DNA of 64,000 bases from Hyphomonadaceae bacterium JAD_PAG50586_4 (GCA_023242925.1 CP096134.1:1879501-1943500), one strand, 5' to 3'. Shown: positions 37,227 through 47,436, counted from the stretch's first letter. The notes: generated from the letters alone by a model not told the origin. A program made the numbers and translations.

Positions 37227-37691
37227 ATGCTGCGCGAGGACGTGCACGGGGGCAAAGAGCAGATCGAGCTGATGCTCTTTCGCATCGCCGGTCAGGAATA
37301 TTGCATCGACATTCAGGAAGTGCGCGAAATTCGCGGCTGGGCGGCGGCGACGCCGTTGCCGCAAGCGCCGCGCTTCGTGCGTGGCGTGATCAACCTGCGC
37401 GGTGCGGTGCTGCCGATCCTCGATCTGGCCGACCGTTTGGGCTTTGGCCCAACCGAAGTCAGCGCGCGCAACGCGATCATCGTAGTCCGTATGGGCGAAG
37501 GGTTGGTTGGCCTGTTGGTCGATGAAGTGTCGGAGATCATGACAGCCGCCAGCGACGCGCTGCAGCCGACGCCGCAAATGGTCGAGGGCGAAGGCTCGTT
37601 CGTGAAGGGCATTTTGGTGGAGGGCGATCGCCTGATCACGTGGATCGTGCTCGAGAACGTGCTGCCGCGCGAAGTCGAACTCGCCGCTTAA
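37227..37691 (+). CDS. cheW: Chemotaxis coupling protein CheW
   Basis: About 155 residues. The ATG at 37227 has GGAGG eight bases upstream, so I prefer it over the ATG at 37212. The CheW fold is clear: LMLFRIAGQEYCIDIQEVREIRG, FVRGVINLRGAVLPILDLADRLG, VGLLVDEVSEI and GSFVKGILVEGDRLITWIVLENVL. CheW links receptors to CheA; here the adjacent receptor is a remnant and no cheA is nearby. Confidence 0.93.
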   Translation: MLREDVHGGKEQIELMLFRIAGQEYCIDIQEVREIRGWAAATPLPQAPRFVRGVINLRGAVLPILDLADRLGFGPTEVSARNAIIVVRMGEGLVGLLVDEVSEIMTAASDALQPTPQMVEGEGSFVKGILVEGDRLITWIVLENVLPREVELAA

Positions 37692-37700
37692 TACAAAAAG

Positions 37701-37735
37701 CGCCGCGCTTCAGCGAAGAAGCGCGGCGTTGTTTT
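37701..37735 (+). terminator. Rho-independent terminator after cheW
   Basis: CGCCGCGCTTC, loop AGCGAA, GAAGCGCGGCG is a perfect 11-bp stem followed by TTGTTTT. The A-run on the other side suggests it can also end the convergent gene at 37750. Confidence 0.88.
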
Positions 37736-37749
37736 GTGCGTGCTTAGGC

Positions 37750-38106
37750 TTACGGGTAACGCTCGCCGTTCTCGTAATAATACTGACCAGATTGGGGATC
37801 GCGGAAATAACAGCGCCCCGAACGAGCGTCATACGATTCACGGCGATTGACCTGCTGGCCATTGTTCGCGCCGCAACGGCCGTCACGGACGCACCCGGCG
37901 TAAGCGCCGCCAGCGGCACCTACGGCGGCGCCAATAGCAGCGCCTGTGCCAGCATCGCCGTCACCCACGTTGTTGCCAATCACAGCGCCGGCGACGCCGC
38001 CTAGCACCGCGCCGGTCGCCGCGCCGCGCTCCATATTTCCTGTCTGGGTGCACGCGGCGGCCAACAAAGCGGCCGACGCGATCGATGCAATCAAGCTCAT
38101 GCGCAT
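37750..38106 (-). CDS. Glycine-zipper lipoprotein
   Basis: A 118-residue protein. Lipobox LLAAACTQ, then a Gly/Ala zipper (GAATGAVLGGVAGAVIGNNVG and a second GTGAAIGAAVGAAGGAYAG) typical of outer-membrane 17-kDa-antigen-like lipoproteins. The C-terminal RCYFRDPQSGQYYYENGERYP is Tyr-rich. Probably an envelope protein of unknown role. Confidence 0.78.
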   Translation of the reverse strand: MRMSLIASIASAALLAAACTQTGNMERGAATGAVLGGVAGAVIGNNVGDGDAGTGAAIGAAVGAAGGAYAGCVRDGRCGANNGQQVNRRESYDARSGRCYFRDPQSGQYYYENGERYP

Positions 38107-38183
38107 GGGAACTCTCCTTCAAAGCTTCGAGCCTTGAAACGCCTCGTGTGGGCGTACGTTCCGAAGTGCGCTGTGGAGACGTG

Positions 38184-39404
38184 CTAGATGACGTTTGCTT
38201 CACGCAAGCGTGTGAGTTCCGCTTCGCTCAATGCGAGAAGTTCCGTGAGCGTCGCGTCGGTGTTTTCACCGAGTGTTGGTGGGGCGGCCTGGGTCGTAGG
38301 CGGCGTCTCGCTTAAGCGCAACGGGTTGGCGGCTAATTTGAGCGGCGTGCCGTCGCGGCGTGTGACCTTTTCAACGGCGTTGCGCGCGATGACCTGCGGA
38401 TCGGCGTAAACTTGGTCGAGCGTGTTGATGGGCCCGCACGGCACTTGCGCGGCCTCCAGCGCCGCAACCCATTGCGCTGTCGTTTTGCGTTGCATGATGG
38501 TGTCGAGCGCGGCGGTCAGCTCAACGCGATTGCGAACGCGCGCTTCGTTGTGCGCGAATTTTGGATCATCGCACAGCTTTACCCCCGATGCCGCGCAGAA
38601 GTCGCGGAATTGGCCGTCATTGCCGACTGCGAGAATGATGTGGCCATCTGCGGTGGGCAGTACTTGGTAGGGCGCGATGGCGGCGTGCTGATTTCCGAGG
38701 CGTGAGGGCTTGTCGTGCGAAACCAGATAACTCGCGCCGAGATTGGCGAGCATTGCCACTTGCGTATCCAGCAGCGCCGCATCGATTTGCTGGCCTTCGC
38801 CTGTGCGTTCGGCGTGGCGCAATGCTGCGAGAATGCCGGTGACGGCGTACATACCGGTGAAGAGATCGGCGACAGCGACGGCGCTTTTCATAGGTTCGCC
38901 CATCGGCTCGCCGGTGAGGCTCATCAAGCCGCCCATGCCTTGGATGATGTAATCGTAGCCCGGGCGCTTGGCGTACGGGCCGTTCTGGCCGAAGCCGGTG
39001 ATCGAGCAATAAACGATGGCTGGATTGATCGCGCGCACGCTCTCGTAGTCGAGCCCGTACTTCGTCAGGCCGCCGGTTTTGAAATTTTCGACCAGGATTT
39101 GGCAATGCGGGATCAGGCGTTTCACGAGTGCGGCGCCTTCGGGCTTGGCAAAGTCGATCGTGACGGAGCGCTTGTTGCGGTTGGCGGCGAGATAATAGGC
39201 GGCGTCGCCATGCGCGCCGTCTTCGCCCTTGAGAAAGGGCGGGCCCCATGTACGCGTGTCGTCGCCGGCGCCGGGCTTTTCGATCTTGATCACGTCGGCG
39301 CCAAAATCGCCCAGGATTTGTGTCGCCCACGGACCGGCCAGCACACGCGAGAGGTCGAGCACACGCACGCCGGCAAGGGCGGCTTTGGGTTTGCTGTCGC
39401 TCAT
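38184..39404 (-). CDS. CaiB/BaiF family CoA transferase
   Basis: A 406-residue class III CoA transferase. VRVLDLSRVLAGPWATQILGDFGADVIKIEKPG opens the domain. NRNKRSVTIDFAKPEG, ITGFGQNGPYAKRPGYDYIIQGMGGLMSLTG and DLFTGMYAVTGILAAL are signature blocks. The catalytic Asp lies in AALLDTQVAML. It moves CoA between carboxylic acids; the substrate pair is unknown and no pathway partner is adjacent. Confidence 0.92.
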   Translation of the reverse strand: MSDSKPKAALAGVRVLDLSRVLAGPWATQILGDFGADVIKIEKPGAGDDTRTWGPPFLKGEDGAHGDAAYYLAANRNKRSVTIDFAKPEGAALVKRLIPHCQILVENFKTGGLTKYGLDYESVRAINPAIVYCSITGFGQNGPYAKRPGYDYIIQGMGGLMSLTGEPMGEPMKSAVAVADLFTGMYAVTGILAALRHAERTGEGQQIDAALLDTQVAMLANLGASYLVSHDKPSRLGNQHAAIAPYQVLPTADGHIILAVGNDGQFRDFCAASGVKLCDDPKFAHNEARVRNRVELTAALDTIMQRKTTAQWVAALEAAQVPCGPINTLDQVYADPQVIARNAVEKVTRRDGTPLKLAANPLRLSETPPTTQAAPPTLGENTDATLTELLALSEAELTRLREANVI

Positions 39405-39457
39405 GAACTCGTCGCCCGTCGCTTTGCGTCAATAGCCGGCTCTGGTAGAGCGAAGCG

Positions 39458-39919
39458 ATGAGCGAAGTCAAAACGCCGATCGCCACAGGCGGCTGCCAAT
39501 GCGGGGCGGTGCGCTACGAAATGTATGTCGCCCCGCAGAACAGCCACGTCTGCCATTGCCGCATGTGCCAGCGCGCGACGGGCGGCGTGTTCGCCGCGCT
39601 CGCGGGTGCGCCGAAGGCCGAGTTCGCGTGGACGAAGGGTGTGCCCGCGATGTTTTCGAGTTCCAATCTCGCGCAACGTGGTTTTTGCCGTGATTGCGGC
39701 ACGCCGCTTTCGTTCGCCTACAGCACGCCAGAGGCGCGCATCTATGTGACCATAGGCTCGCTGGATGCGCCCGAGCATGCGCCGATCGTGATGCAATACG
39801 GAATTGAAGCGCGTCTGCCTTGGGTCAAATTCTGTGAAGAGGTGAAGAGTGAGCGCACAGGCGAAAGCGCTGACGCGCAGGCCTTCTTCGCCACTATGCA
39901 GGTCAATCAAAGCTCATGA
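39458..39919 (+). CDS. GFA (CENP-V-like) family zinc protein
   Basis: A 153-residue protein. The zinc-binding cysteines are GGCQCGAVRYE, VCHCRMCQRATGG and GFCRDCGTPLSF, the full GFA set. The family includes the glutathione-dependent formaldehyde-activating enzyme, but most members have no known reaction. Stop overlaps the ion-channel start by four bases. Confidence 0.9.
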   Translation: MSEVKTPIATGGCQCGAVRYEMYVAPQNSHVCHCRMCQRATGGVFAALAGAPKAEFAWTKGVPAMFSSSNLAQRGFCRDCGTPLSFAYSTPEARIYVTIGSLDAPEHAPIVMQYGIEARLPWVKFCEEVKSERTGESADAQAFFATMQVNQSS

Positions 39920-40722
39920 GATCGCGGCTTCGCTCGCGAGTGCGGGCGCTCTATTTCGGTCACACGCAGCGCGCGTTGCGCTTTCAGGGCGTGCTGCTGG
40001 CGCTCGACGTGCTTATCATCGGCTTCTTCATCGGCAGCCAATTCATCGCCGAGCAACCGTGGTTCTGGATGGTGGACGCCGCCATTGCGGTGTTCCTCGC
40101 GACGGATTTGTTTGCGCGTTTGTTCGCGTTCGGCACGTTCCATCGCTGGCTCAAATATCCAACGACGTGGATCGATCTCGTTGTCCTCGCTACGTTGCTA
40201 TTGCCGACGGTGCTCCACAATTGGGGCTTCCTGCGCATCGCGCGGCTTTGGACGATCGTACACAGCGAGCGGTTCTGGAACGTGCTGGCGCGCGGGCGCT
40301 TCGACGAGACACGGATCGAGGATCTCACAAAGGCGATCATCACCTTGCTCGTCTTCATCTTCATGGCGGCGGGCTTCACGCAGGCCATGTTTCTCGGTCA
40401 GCACCCGAAGCTGAACAACTTCGTCGATGCGATCTATTTCGTGGTCGCCTCACTCACGACCACCGGCTACGGCGACATTACGATCGATACGGCGGCGGGG
40501 CGCATATTCTCCGTCGTGCTGATGATCACCGGCATCAGTCTGTTTTTCTCGATCGCGCAGAAAGCCTTTGCGAGCTCACACAAAATCATTCCGTGCCACG
40601 CCTGCGGCCTTGATCGCCACGAGCAGGACGCGAAATTCTGCAAGTCGTGCGGGGAGAAGCTTGGGGCGGCCTTGCGTCGGCGCGCGCTTGCGGTCAGAAG
40701 GCGCGATCTAGGGGGCGGTTAG
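39916..40722 (+). CDS. Voltage-gated-type potassium channel with C-terminal zinc ribbon
   Basis: A 268-residue ion channel with four or five helices of a voltage-sensor-like domain, then the pore: FVDAIYFVVASLTTTGYGDITID, the K+ selectivity filter TGYGD. The C-terminus has a four-Cys zinc ribbon (CHACGLDRHEQDAKFCKSCG), an unusual add-on. The sensor helix S4 region has few regular arginines (RIARLWTIVHSERF), so voltage gating is uncertain. The TAG stop at 40720-40722 lies inside the tRNA-Val gene. Confidence 0.86.
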   Translation: MRSRLRSRVRALYFGHTQRALRFQGVLLALDVLIIGFFIGSQFIAEQPWFWMVDAAIAVFLATDLFARLFAFGTFHRWLKYPTTWIDLVVLATLLLPTVLHNWGFLRIARLWTIVHSERFWNVLARGRFDETRIEDLTKAIITLLVFIFMAAGFTQAMFLGQHPKLNNFVDAIYFVVASLTTTGYGDITIDTAAGRIFSVVLMITGISLFFSIAQKAFASSHKIIPCHACGLDRHEQDAKFCKSCGEKLGAALRRRALAVRRRDLGGG

Positions 40723-40787
40723 CTCAGCGGTAGAGCGTCTCGTTTACACCGAGAGGGTCGGGGGTTCGATCCCCTCACCGCCCACCA
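40713..40787 (+). tRNA. tRNA-Val(TAC)
   Basis: Acceptor GGGCGGT/ACCGCCC, anticodon stem TCTCG/CGAGA with loop TTTACAC, anticodon TAC; T loop TTCGATC; ACCA encoded. Its first ten bases overlap the end of the channel gene. Confidence 0.95.
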
Positions 40788-40818
40788 GCCTTCGCTCGAC
40801 GTAAGTCGAGAGAAGGCT
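40787..40818 (+). terminator. Long hairpin directly after tRNA-Val
   Basis: AGCCTTC-G-CTCGAC, loop GTAA, GTCGAG-A-GAAGGCT is a 13-bp stem with one mismatch, starting at the CCA end. There is no T tract, so it may end transcription or mark 3' processing. Confidence 0.45.
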
Positions 40819-40937
40819 GTCTGCCGCAGCCCTGGCGAAGGGGGACTTTCAAACCTAGCGTCGAGCTTAGGCTGGCTTTCGCCAACACCGCCGCCCCGTC
40901 TGTGGATAATTGCTTCGCCTGACGCGTGTGGCGGGGT

Positions 40938-41489
40938 ATGAGTCTGTGCATGCGCTGGGCGATGACTCGGATTGGACTGGCCGCTCTGGCCGGATTGTTG
41001 GTTTCGGCCTGCGATAGGTTGTCGCTTGAACCGCATCAGGCCGCTTCCGCGCCCTCAGAGCCAGTCGCCGTCACGTATCTTGACCCAGACATCCGGCCGT
41101 TCGCTGGACGTCGCTACGCTGAGTTCGTCGCAATGGATGGGATGCGGCGGTATGCGGCTGCCTCGTTGCGGCTCTCGGAGTCCGAGCAGGCGCGGTTTGA
41201 GGCCGGGATGGCAATCGAGGAGCCTGCGATTGTCGCAATTGGCGGCGGCGCGGAAGCCTTGGTGTTCTCCGGTTGCGCCATTTCGGGGTGCCCGCACGGG
41301 CGCACCGTGTTGGCCATCGATGCACGAAATGGCGCAGTGTTTGTGGGTGTCGCCGGGCAGGGTGGTTCGGAGGCGCTGATTTCAAACGATCGGCTCGAGG
41401 CGTTGTTGCGGGTGACCTCGCCGACGATGCGCTGGGAAGACCCCGTCCGCGCCCCTCAAGTGGCGGCCCTGCCTGCAAACACGCCATAG
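40938..41489 (+). CDS. Lipoprotein of unknown function
   Basis: A 183-residue protein with a signal sequence and lipobox LLVSACDR. The mature part contains two Cys close together (VFSGCAISGCPHG) and a region DARNGAVFVGVAG. No family recognised. A later start at 40965 (MTRIGLAALAGLL) is also possible and gives a more typical leader. It stands alone between tRNA-Val and tRNA-Asp. Confidence 0.62.
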   Translation: MSLCMRWAMTRIGLAALAGLLVSACDRLSLEPHQAASAPSEPVAVTYLDPDIRPFAGRRYAEFVAMDGMRRYAAASLRLSESEQARFEAGMAIEEPAIVAIGGGAEALVFSGCAISGCPHGRTVLAIDARNGAVFVGVAGQGGSEALISNDRLEALLRVTSPTMRWEDPVRAPQVAALPANTP

Positions 41490-41565
41490 AGTGCACTTCA
41501 ACGCGCCTAAGTGCGCTTGACCGCCCGAACGGCTTGGCCTAATTCCGCGCCTCTCGCGAAGAGAC

Positions 41566-42895
<1,330 letters not shown>

Positions 42896-42900
42896 ACCGC

Positions 42901-43194
42901 TCACCTCCGTTTGCGTCCGCCCAGTCGCGCAACGCCCATCTGCTCGGTCATCTGCCGGTCCAATTGGCTCTCGTCAGCATCGGCGCTGGCGGCTTGAGTT
43001 CCGCAAATCAACCGGACACCGTCTTCGCTGCATTCGATCGATGCGATCTGAAGCCCCGCGGCCTTGGCGGCTTTGATCATCGCTTTCACCGACGGCCGTT
43101 TGGGGCGGCGCGCTCGGTGGCGATGATCGAGCGATTGGTCTTGATGATCAATCGCCGAAACCGTGCGACCCTCAAAATTGTGTTCGATCGTCAT
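42901..43194 (-). CDS. Small basic protein next to the integrase
   Basis: 97 residues from the ATG at 43194 (MTIEHNFEG). A basic stretch DHRHRARRPKRPSVKAMIKAAKAAGLQIASIEC is followed by an acidic and then basic tail (RLGGRKRR). It may bind DNA. It sits directly upstream of the integrase on the same strand. No family recognised; such genes are common beside integrases in alphaproteobacterial elements. Confidence 0.6.
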   Translation of the reverse strand: MTIEHNFEGRTVSAIDHQDQSLDHRHRARRPKRPSVKAMIKAAKAAGLQIASIECSEDGVRLICGTQAASADADESQLDRQMTEQMGVARLGGRKRR

Positions 43195-43297
43195 GAGCTG
43201 GCCCTCATAGAGTATGGGCTGCAAACGATAATGCCCGCATGCGGGCGCGGCTGCGATGGGCAACAAGCGGCACCAATCAGGATACTTGAAGCGGGGA

Positions 43298-43543
43298 TCA
43301 TCGCATCAATCTCAGAAAGGCGATGGCGAGACCACTGATCAACCAACGCGTCACTAAGGCCGCGCACACAAACGCAAAAAATACGCGCCCAGGGTCATCG
43401 GGGTACAGTGTGAGCGCGATCTGCATCGCCGCCAGCGCGACCAGGATCGGCACGAACCACACAAGCGCGAACGCCAAGAGCAGGGAGGCAAGTTCAAAGG
43501 CCAATCCCAGCACGACGATGATGATAAGCAACATGAGCAGCAT
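43298..43543 (-). CDS. Small hydrophobic membrane protein
   Basis: An 81-residue protein made mostly of membrane segments (MLLMLLIIIVVLGLAFELASLLLAF and two more). No charged domain and no family recognised. Its place between the integrase and relaxase marks it as element-encoded. Confidence 0.5.
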   Translation of the reverse strand: MLLMLLIIIVVLGLAFELASLLLAFALVWFVPILVALAAMQIALTLYPDDPGRVFFAFVCAALVTRWLISGLAIAFLRLMR

Positions 43544-43689
43544 GACGACGCCTCCGAAGGGTAGGCGTCACAGCATTGGCCCGAACATGTGCCGATCCCG
43601 GCCTAACGGGATCCAGTCACTTCCTGCGCAAGCAGGGCGAACAAGGGCTTCTGCAAAGAATCTGGCAGCGCCGGACCCATTCTGCAAGC

Positions 43690-44892
43690 TCAGCGCTCGA
43701 GCAGGCCTTTGCTCATCTCTCGAACCGCCTGGTGCTGCGCCAGCCCGCGCTCGACACGCTCTCGCATCACCCGCTTTCTGATGTCGAGATGAAGTTCCAT
43801 GGCGCTGAGGCGATCGCGCCAGTCCGGCGTTAATTGAAAGACACCGCGACCGATCGGCTTTGCCAGCCCCATGCGTTCCAGTTCCTGCACGCGGGCCTTC
43901 AAGGCCCGCGTGAGGTGCGGGTCATCATTGGGTGCGCAAAGCTCGGCCACGCGGACTTTTTGGTCCGGCGCTTGCGCCTCGATCAGGCGATCAAGTCGCG
44001 TGGGCCCATGCCGACGCGCGTCACGCTCGAGCGCCTGCTGCTCGTGTTCTGGGGTTCGGTTGCCGAGCCATTCAGTAGCCACATCGCGGGCGATGCCGCG
44101 GAAGCCGTGCTTGATGAAGTCGCGTGGCAGCACAAGGTCCTGGCCATTGGCGCGCCGGCCGCGAACGATGATGTGGGTGTGGGCATTGTCGGTGTCGTGA
44201 TGATCCACCGCGACCCAGCTGAGCGTTGTGTCGAGGGCCGTTCCGGCCCGCGCCATGACCTCGCGCGTATAGGCGGGCAGGTCACGGATTTGATGCGCTT
44301 CCTCGGCACTTAGAATGATGCGGAAGTGCCGGCGATCTGATTGCGCCCACGCTTCCAGACGCGCGCCGCCATCCACCGCTTCCTGATTGGCATCGTAGAA
44401 CGTGCCGCGCTCGCCACCGCGCCCCAGATACTCGGCATGGGTTCGCACCACGCTCGGCTTCTTTTCTGTGTCCGCCGCAATCTCATCCGCCTCGACCAGC
44501 GAAGACGGGCCGTCGCGGGCCGCGGCGTCGCGCGCAACATATTTGCCATGAGCCTTGAGCGCAGCCGCGCCACCGCCGGCATGGCTGAAATAATGGATCT
44601 TCGCCACGGCGCGTTGGCGGGGATCGAACGCGGCGGATCCGGAGAGGCCGGACGATGAGCGCTTGTGCGAACGAGGAGACTTCGTCTTCAGGCGCTTGCT
44701 GAGTTTGTCGATCAGCTTCTGCGCGGCGCCAGATCCGCCAGCTCCGCTTTGGCTCTTACCCGTTTTCCCGACCAATGTGTCTTGGTCGGGACGCGTCATG
44801 CGAATCGAACGATCACCACGCAATTGATCGGCGCCGACGGCTGGCATCGCCAGAAACGATGATTGCAAAAGACGATCGAAGCTTGTGTTCAT
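43690..44892 (-). CDS. VirD2/RlxS-type relaxase, short form
   Basis: About 400 residues from the ATG at 44892. The relaxase domain has RAVAKIHYFSHAGGGAAALKAHGKYVAR and the metal-binding histidine cluster VAVDHHDTDNAHTHIIVRGR; the RHFRIILSAEE and LPRDFIKHGFRGIARD blocks match the alphaproteobacterial RlxS group. Full-length relatives continue into a DUF3363 C-terminal domain. Here the protein stops after RDRLSAMELHLDIRKRV, so that domain is missing. It nicks DNA at an oriT for mobilisation. No type IV secretion genes are seen, suggesting a mobilizable rather than self-transmissible element. Confidence 0.82.
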   Translation of the reverse strand: MNTSFDRLLQSSFLAMPAVGADQLRGDRSIRMTRPDQDTLVGKTGKSQSGAGGSGAAQKLIDKLSKRLKTKSPRSHKRSSSGLSGSAAFDPRQRAVAKIHYFSHAGGGAAALKAHGKYVARDAAARDGPSSLVEADEIAADTEKKPSVVRTHAEYLGRGGERGTFYDANQEAVDGGARLEAWAQSDRRHFRIILSAEEAHQIRDLPAYTREVMARAGTALDTTLSWVAVDHHDTDNAHTHIIVRGRRANGQDLVLPRDFIKHGFRGIARDVATEWLGNRTPEHEQQALERDARRHGPTRLDRLIEAQAPDQKVRVAELCAPNDDPHLTRALKARVQELERMGLAKPIGRGVFQLTPDWRDRLSAMELHLDIRKRVMRERVERGLAQHQAVREMSKGLLER

Positions 44893-45207
44893 CGTGTTTG
44901 CTCGCGGCCTGTCGCGCGGCCCGCACCAATCAACGCGGCCCGCAAAAATGCTTTGCGCGTAAGCGGTTTGCGCGGGCACGGCCCGCGCCTTTATCTTGCG
45001 AAACAACCTTTTGATGTCCCGTCATGCTGCGAGTGTATTGTTTTTCGCGCTTCTACGCATCTCTGTTCGCCAAAAAGATGCGCTGGCAACAACATGTCCA
45101 AGAGTAGAGCATGCAGACACATGCGAACTGCCTCGTGTGATGCTGAACTGCAAAAAGCGTGGCTGAGATCGCAATCGTACATGAAGCACTTGGCGAGCTA
45201 GGCGCGA
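44893..45207. other. Gap between relaxase and TraF-like gene; possible oriT region
   Basis: No supported gene. Transfer origins often sit beside the relaxase, so this gap is the first place to look, but I could not define inverted repeats or a nick site. The stretch 45030-45110 is more A/T-rich than its surroundings. Confidence 0.3.
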
Positions 45208-45723
45208 TCAGAGCGGACGCCACGCCGCTTCGATCGAAGACACTAGTGTTGGACCCCAGTAACGGCCGTCGAAGGAGTCTTCAGTGTCCCCGAGCAGAAA
45301 CACTTCACCCTCAGCAAGTGTTCTGCAGCCCTCCCATGTCGGCAACACGCGGCCGTGCTCGTCGTGCGTGTTGCGAACCGCGACCTGCACGCCGTCAATC
45401 GAGACCACTTGGCCGTCGCCGCAAACTTGTTGACCCGCGATGGCTCTGACCCGTTTCAGAAAGAAGTCAGAGTGATCGTCGTAGCCCCGCATCGCCGCAT
45501 ACTCGGGCGCGACATCAATGGCGGCGACGGTCGCAAAGCTGCCAAGTGACAGAGGGTCATCCGAGCGCAGATAGAAGCCGGATGGGACGCTGTCAGAGGG
45601 ATTGTAGATAAGCACGCGTTGGGCGCGCCATGCCGTGATCACAGAAAAGACGCCGACGATCAGCGCCACAGCGAGGAGACCTCGCTTTAAGGGCGTGCGA
45701 AGCGCAGGGCCGGGTCGTGACAT
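45208..45723 (-). CDS. traF: TraF-type S26 signal peptidase
   Basis: A 171-residue S26 family peptidase of the conjugative TraF kind. One N-terminal membrane anchor (KRGLLAVALIVGVFSVITAW) is followed by the catalytic Ser in NPSDSVPSGFYLR. The Lys region is FFLKRVRAIAGQQV, and the C-terminal box LLGDTEDSFDGRYWGP. In plasmids TraF matures the pilin and is encoded next to the relaxase, as here. Confidence 0.88.
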   Translation of the reverse strand: MSRPGPALRTPLKRGLLAVALIVGVFSVITAWRAQRVLIYNPSDSVPSGFYLRSDDPLSLGSFATVAAIDVAPEYAAMRGYDDHSDFFLKRVRAIAGQQVCGDGQVVSIDGVQVAVRNTHDEHGRVLPTWEGCRTLAEGEVFLLGDTEDSFDGRYWGPTLVSSIEAAWRPL

Positions 45724-45919
45724 AGCAATCTATATTGCCGACCTCGCCACGCCGATGCCAGAGCGGGGGGCAAGGATGTGCTCGATGGCTGTCGCTGGTA
45801 AGAATATGTCGGGGAGACCGTCCGTGGCCCGAAGCAGTCGGTCACTCGGCGCTCGCCCGGCTTGGCATATCGCCGTGAAGTCCCCCATGCTCTACTCCCA
45901 GCAAATTGGGGGAATCCAA

Positions 45920-46693
45920 ATGCTCTTACGCCGTGTAGTCGCGCATCTGCGCAAGCAGGAATGGACGGCTGTCGCCCTTGATTTCCTGATTGTCGTCCTT
46001 GGCGTCTTTGTTGGTTTGCAGGTCAATAACTGGAACACGGCGCGCGCCGACCGGCAGGCGGAAAGAGAGATTATCGCCGCCGTCGCCGACGATATTCGCC
46101 GTGAACGCGAGGAGTTGGACGTCGGACGCGAGAGCGCCCTAATGAGCATCCGGGCGGCGAACGCCGCGCTGATCGCCGCGGGTCAACCGCCGACGGTCGC
46201 AGTGCAATTTCCGAACTCGAATGTCGGGCTGCTCGATTATCGCTCGCTTGACGTTTCCGGGGCAGCCCTCGAGCCAATCGATACAAACGCCAGCGCCTGG
46301 ACGTGGATCACCGCGCGCTATTTTCCAAGTGCGAGTTCGGCAGCGTTCGATACCTTAGTAAACACCGGTCGGCTCGGCATCATCAGGAATGTCGAACTCG
46401 TCCGCAAGTTTCAACTATACCGGCAACGTTGGGAGAGTCTGGAAGGTTCACAACGCGCGATCTATAGGGAGCTCCGCGATCGAGCTGTCTATGTCGGCGA
46501 AGCATCGGGACTGAGCCCCTTCACGAATATCGAGCCAGCGGCGCTTGGCGCATTGGTTCGGGAAAGTCCGATCTTGCGGACGACTATGCGCACCCATCTT
46601 GAGTACACAATCCTCCATCTCAGTCAGATGGCCGCAATGGATGCGCAAGCGGCCGCGACCCTCGAGATGATCGACGCGGAGATGGCCAGATGA
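45920..46693 (+). CDS. DUF6090-like membrane-anchored protein (copy 1)
   Basis: 257 residues from the ATG at 45920. An N-terminal membrane helix with the motif VALDFLIVVLGVFVGLQVNNWN is followed by a long, mostly helical extracytoplasmic domain. The family is of unknown function. It overlaps the next, paralogous gene by four bases. An earlier in-frame start at 45635 would overlap traF and is unlikely. Confidence 0.7.
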   Translation: MLLRRVVAHLRKQEWTAVALDFLIVVLGVFVGLQVNNWNTARADRQAEREIIAAVADDIRREREELDVGRESALMSIRAANAALIAAGQPPTVAVQFPNSNVGLLDYRSLDVSGAALEPIDTNASAWTWITARYFPSASSAAFDTLVNTGRLGIIRNVELVRKFQLYRQRWESLEGSQRAIYRELRDRAVYVGEASGLSPFTNIEPAALGALVRESPILRTTMRTHLEYTILHLSQMAAMDAQAAATLEMIDAEMAR

Positions 46694-47436
46694 TCCTCCG
46701 CCGTCTTTCCGAGCACGTTAAAGCCCAGAACTGGTTCGCGGTTGCGTTGGACTTCGTCATTGTGGTGCTTGGCGTTTTTGTCGGCCTGCAAGTGGACAAC
46801 TGGAGTGCCGAACGACAGGACCGTATTCACGAAGAACGATTCCTCCAGCAGCTACATGTGGACCTCATGGCGGCAACAAGTGCGAGCCAACGATTGCTCG
46901 AGCGTCGGATGGAGCGTCATGACTATATGATCAGTGCGCTGGACGTACTATTTGAACGTGAAGGCCGTGATGAACTAACCGAAAACGAATGCCAAGCACT
47001 TGCTTCGTCGGCGTGGTATAATCTTGTGGTTGCCGAACTGGGTTCGGTCAATGAGCTGACCTCGTCCGGTCGCGTCGGCATTATCTCAGATTCAGACCTC
47101 CGAGCGGAACTGATCAGTTTGCAGCAGATCATCAATGCGACAAACAGGACCATTAATCACTTTTCCGGGACCGGCATTGAACTTCCGCATAGATTCCCTC
47201 GGCTGATGAGGAGTGAGGGACGCTTTGATGAGGCGCTAGGTGAAGTAAGACTGTTAAACACGTGCGATCTTTCCGGAATGCGTGCCAATCAGGAATTCCT
47301 CAATATGGCCAGCACCAATGTCGACAGTTACGACGCGTATATCCGCGATGCGGTGAACCCATGGCATCAAGCGCTGGTCAGAGTACACGCCAGTGTCGAT
47401 GCGCTTCTTGATATTCAACACGAAGAATCCAACTAA
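46690..47436 (+). CDS. DUF6090-like membrane-anchored protein (copy 2)
   Basis: A 248-residue paralogue of the previous gene with the same anchor motif, ALDFVIVVLGVFVGLQVDNW, and a similar helical domain with GRVGIISDSDLRAEL (compare GRLGIIRNVELVRKF in copy 1). Tandem duplication is clear at protein level. The two products may form a hetero-oligomer. Function unknown. Confidence 0.7.
   Translation: MILRRLSEHVKAQNWFAVALDFVIVVLGVFVGLQVDNWSAERQDRIHEERFLQQLHVDLMAATSASQRLLERRMERHDYMISALDVLFEREGRDELTENECQALASSAWYNLVVAELGSVNELTSSGRVGIISDSDLRAELISLQQIINATNRTINHFSGTGIELPHRFPRLMRSEGRFDEALGEVRLLNTCDLSGMRANQEFLNMASTNVDSYDAYIRDAVNPWHQALVRVHASVDALLDIQHEESN

Noticed and set aside
43560..43680. A right-end attachment site near the relaxase
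   Set aside because: No match to the tRNA-Asp T arm or acceptor was found there.
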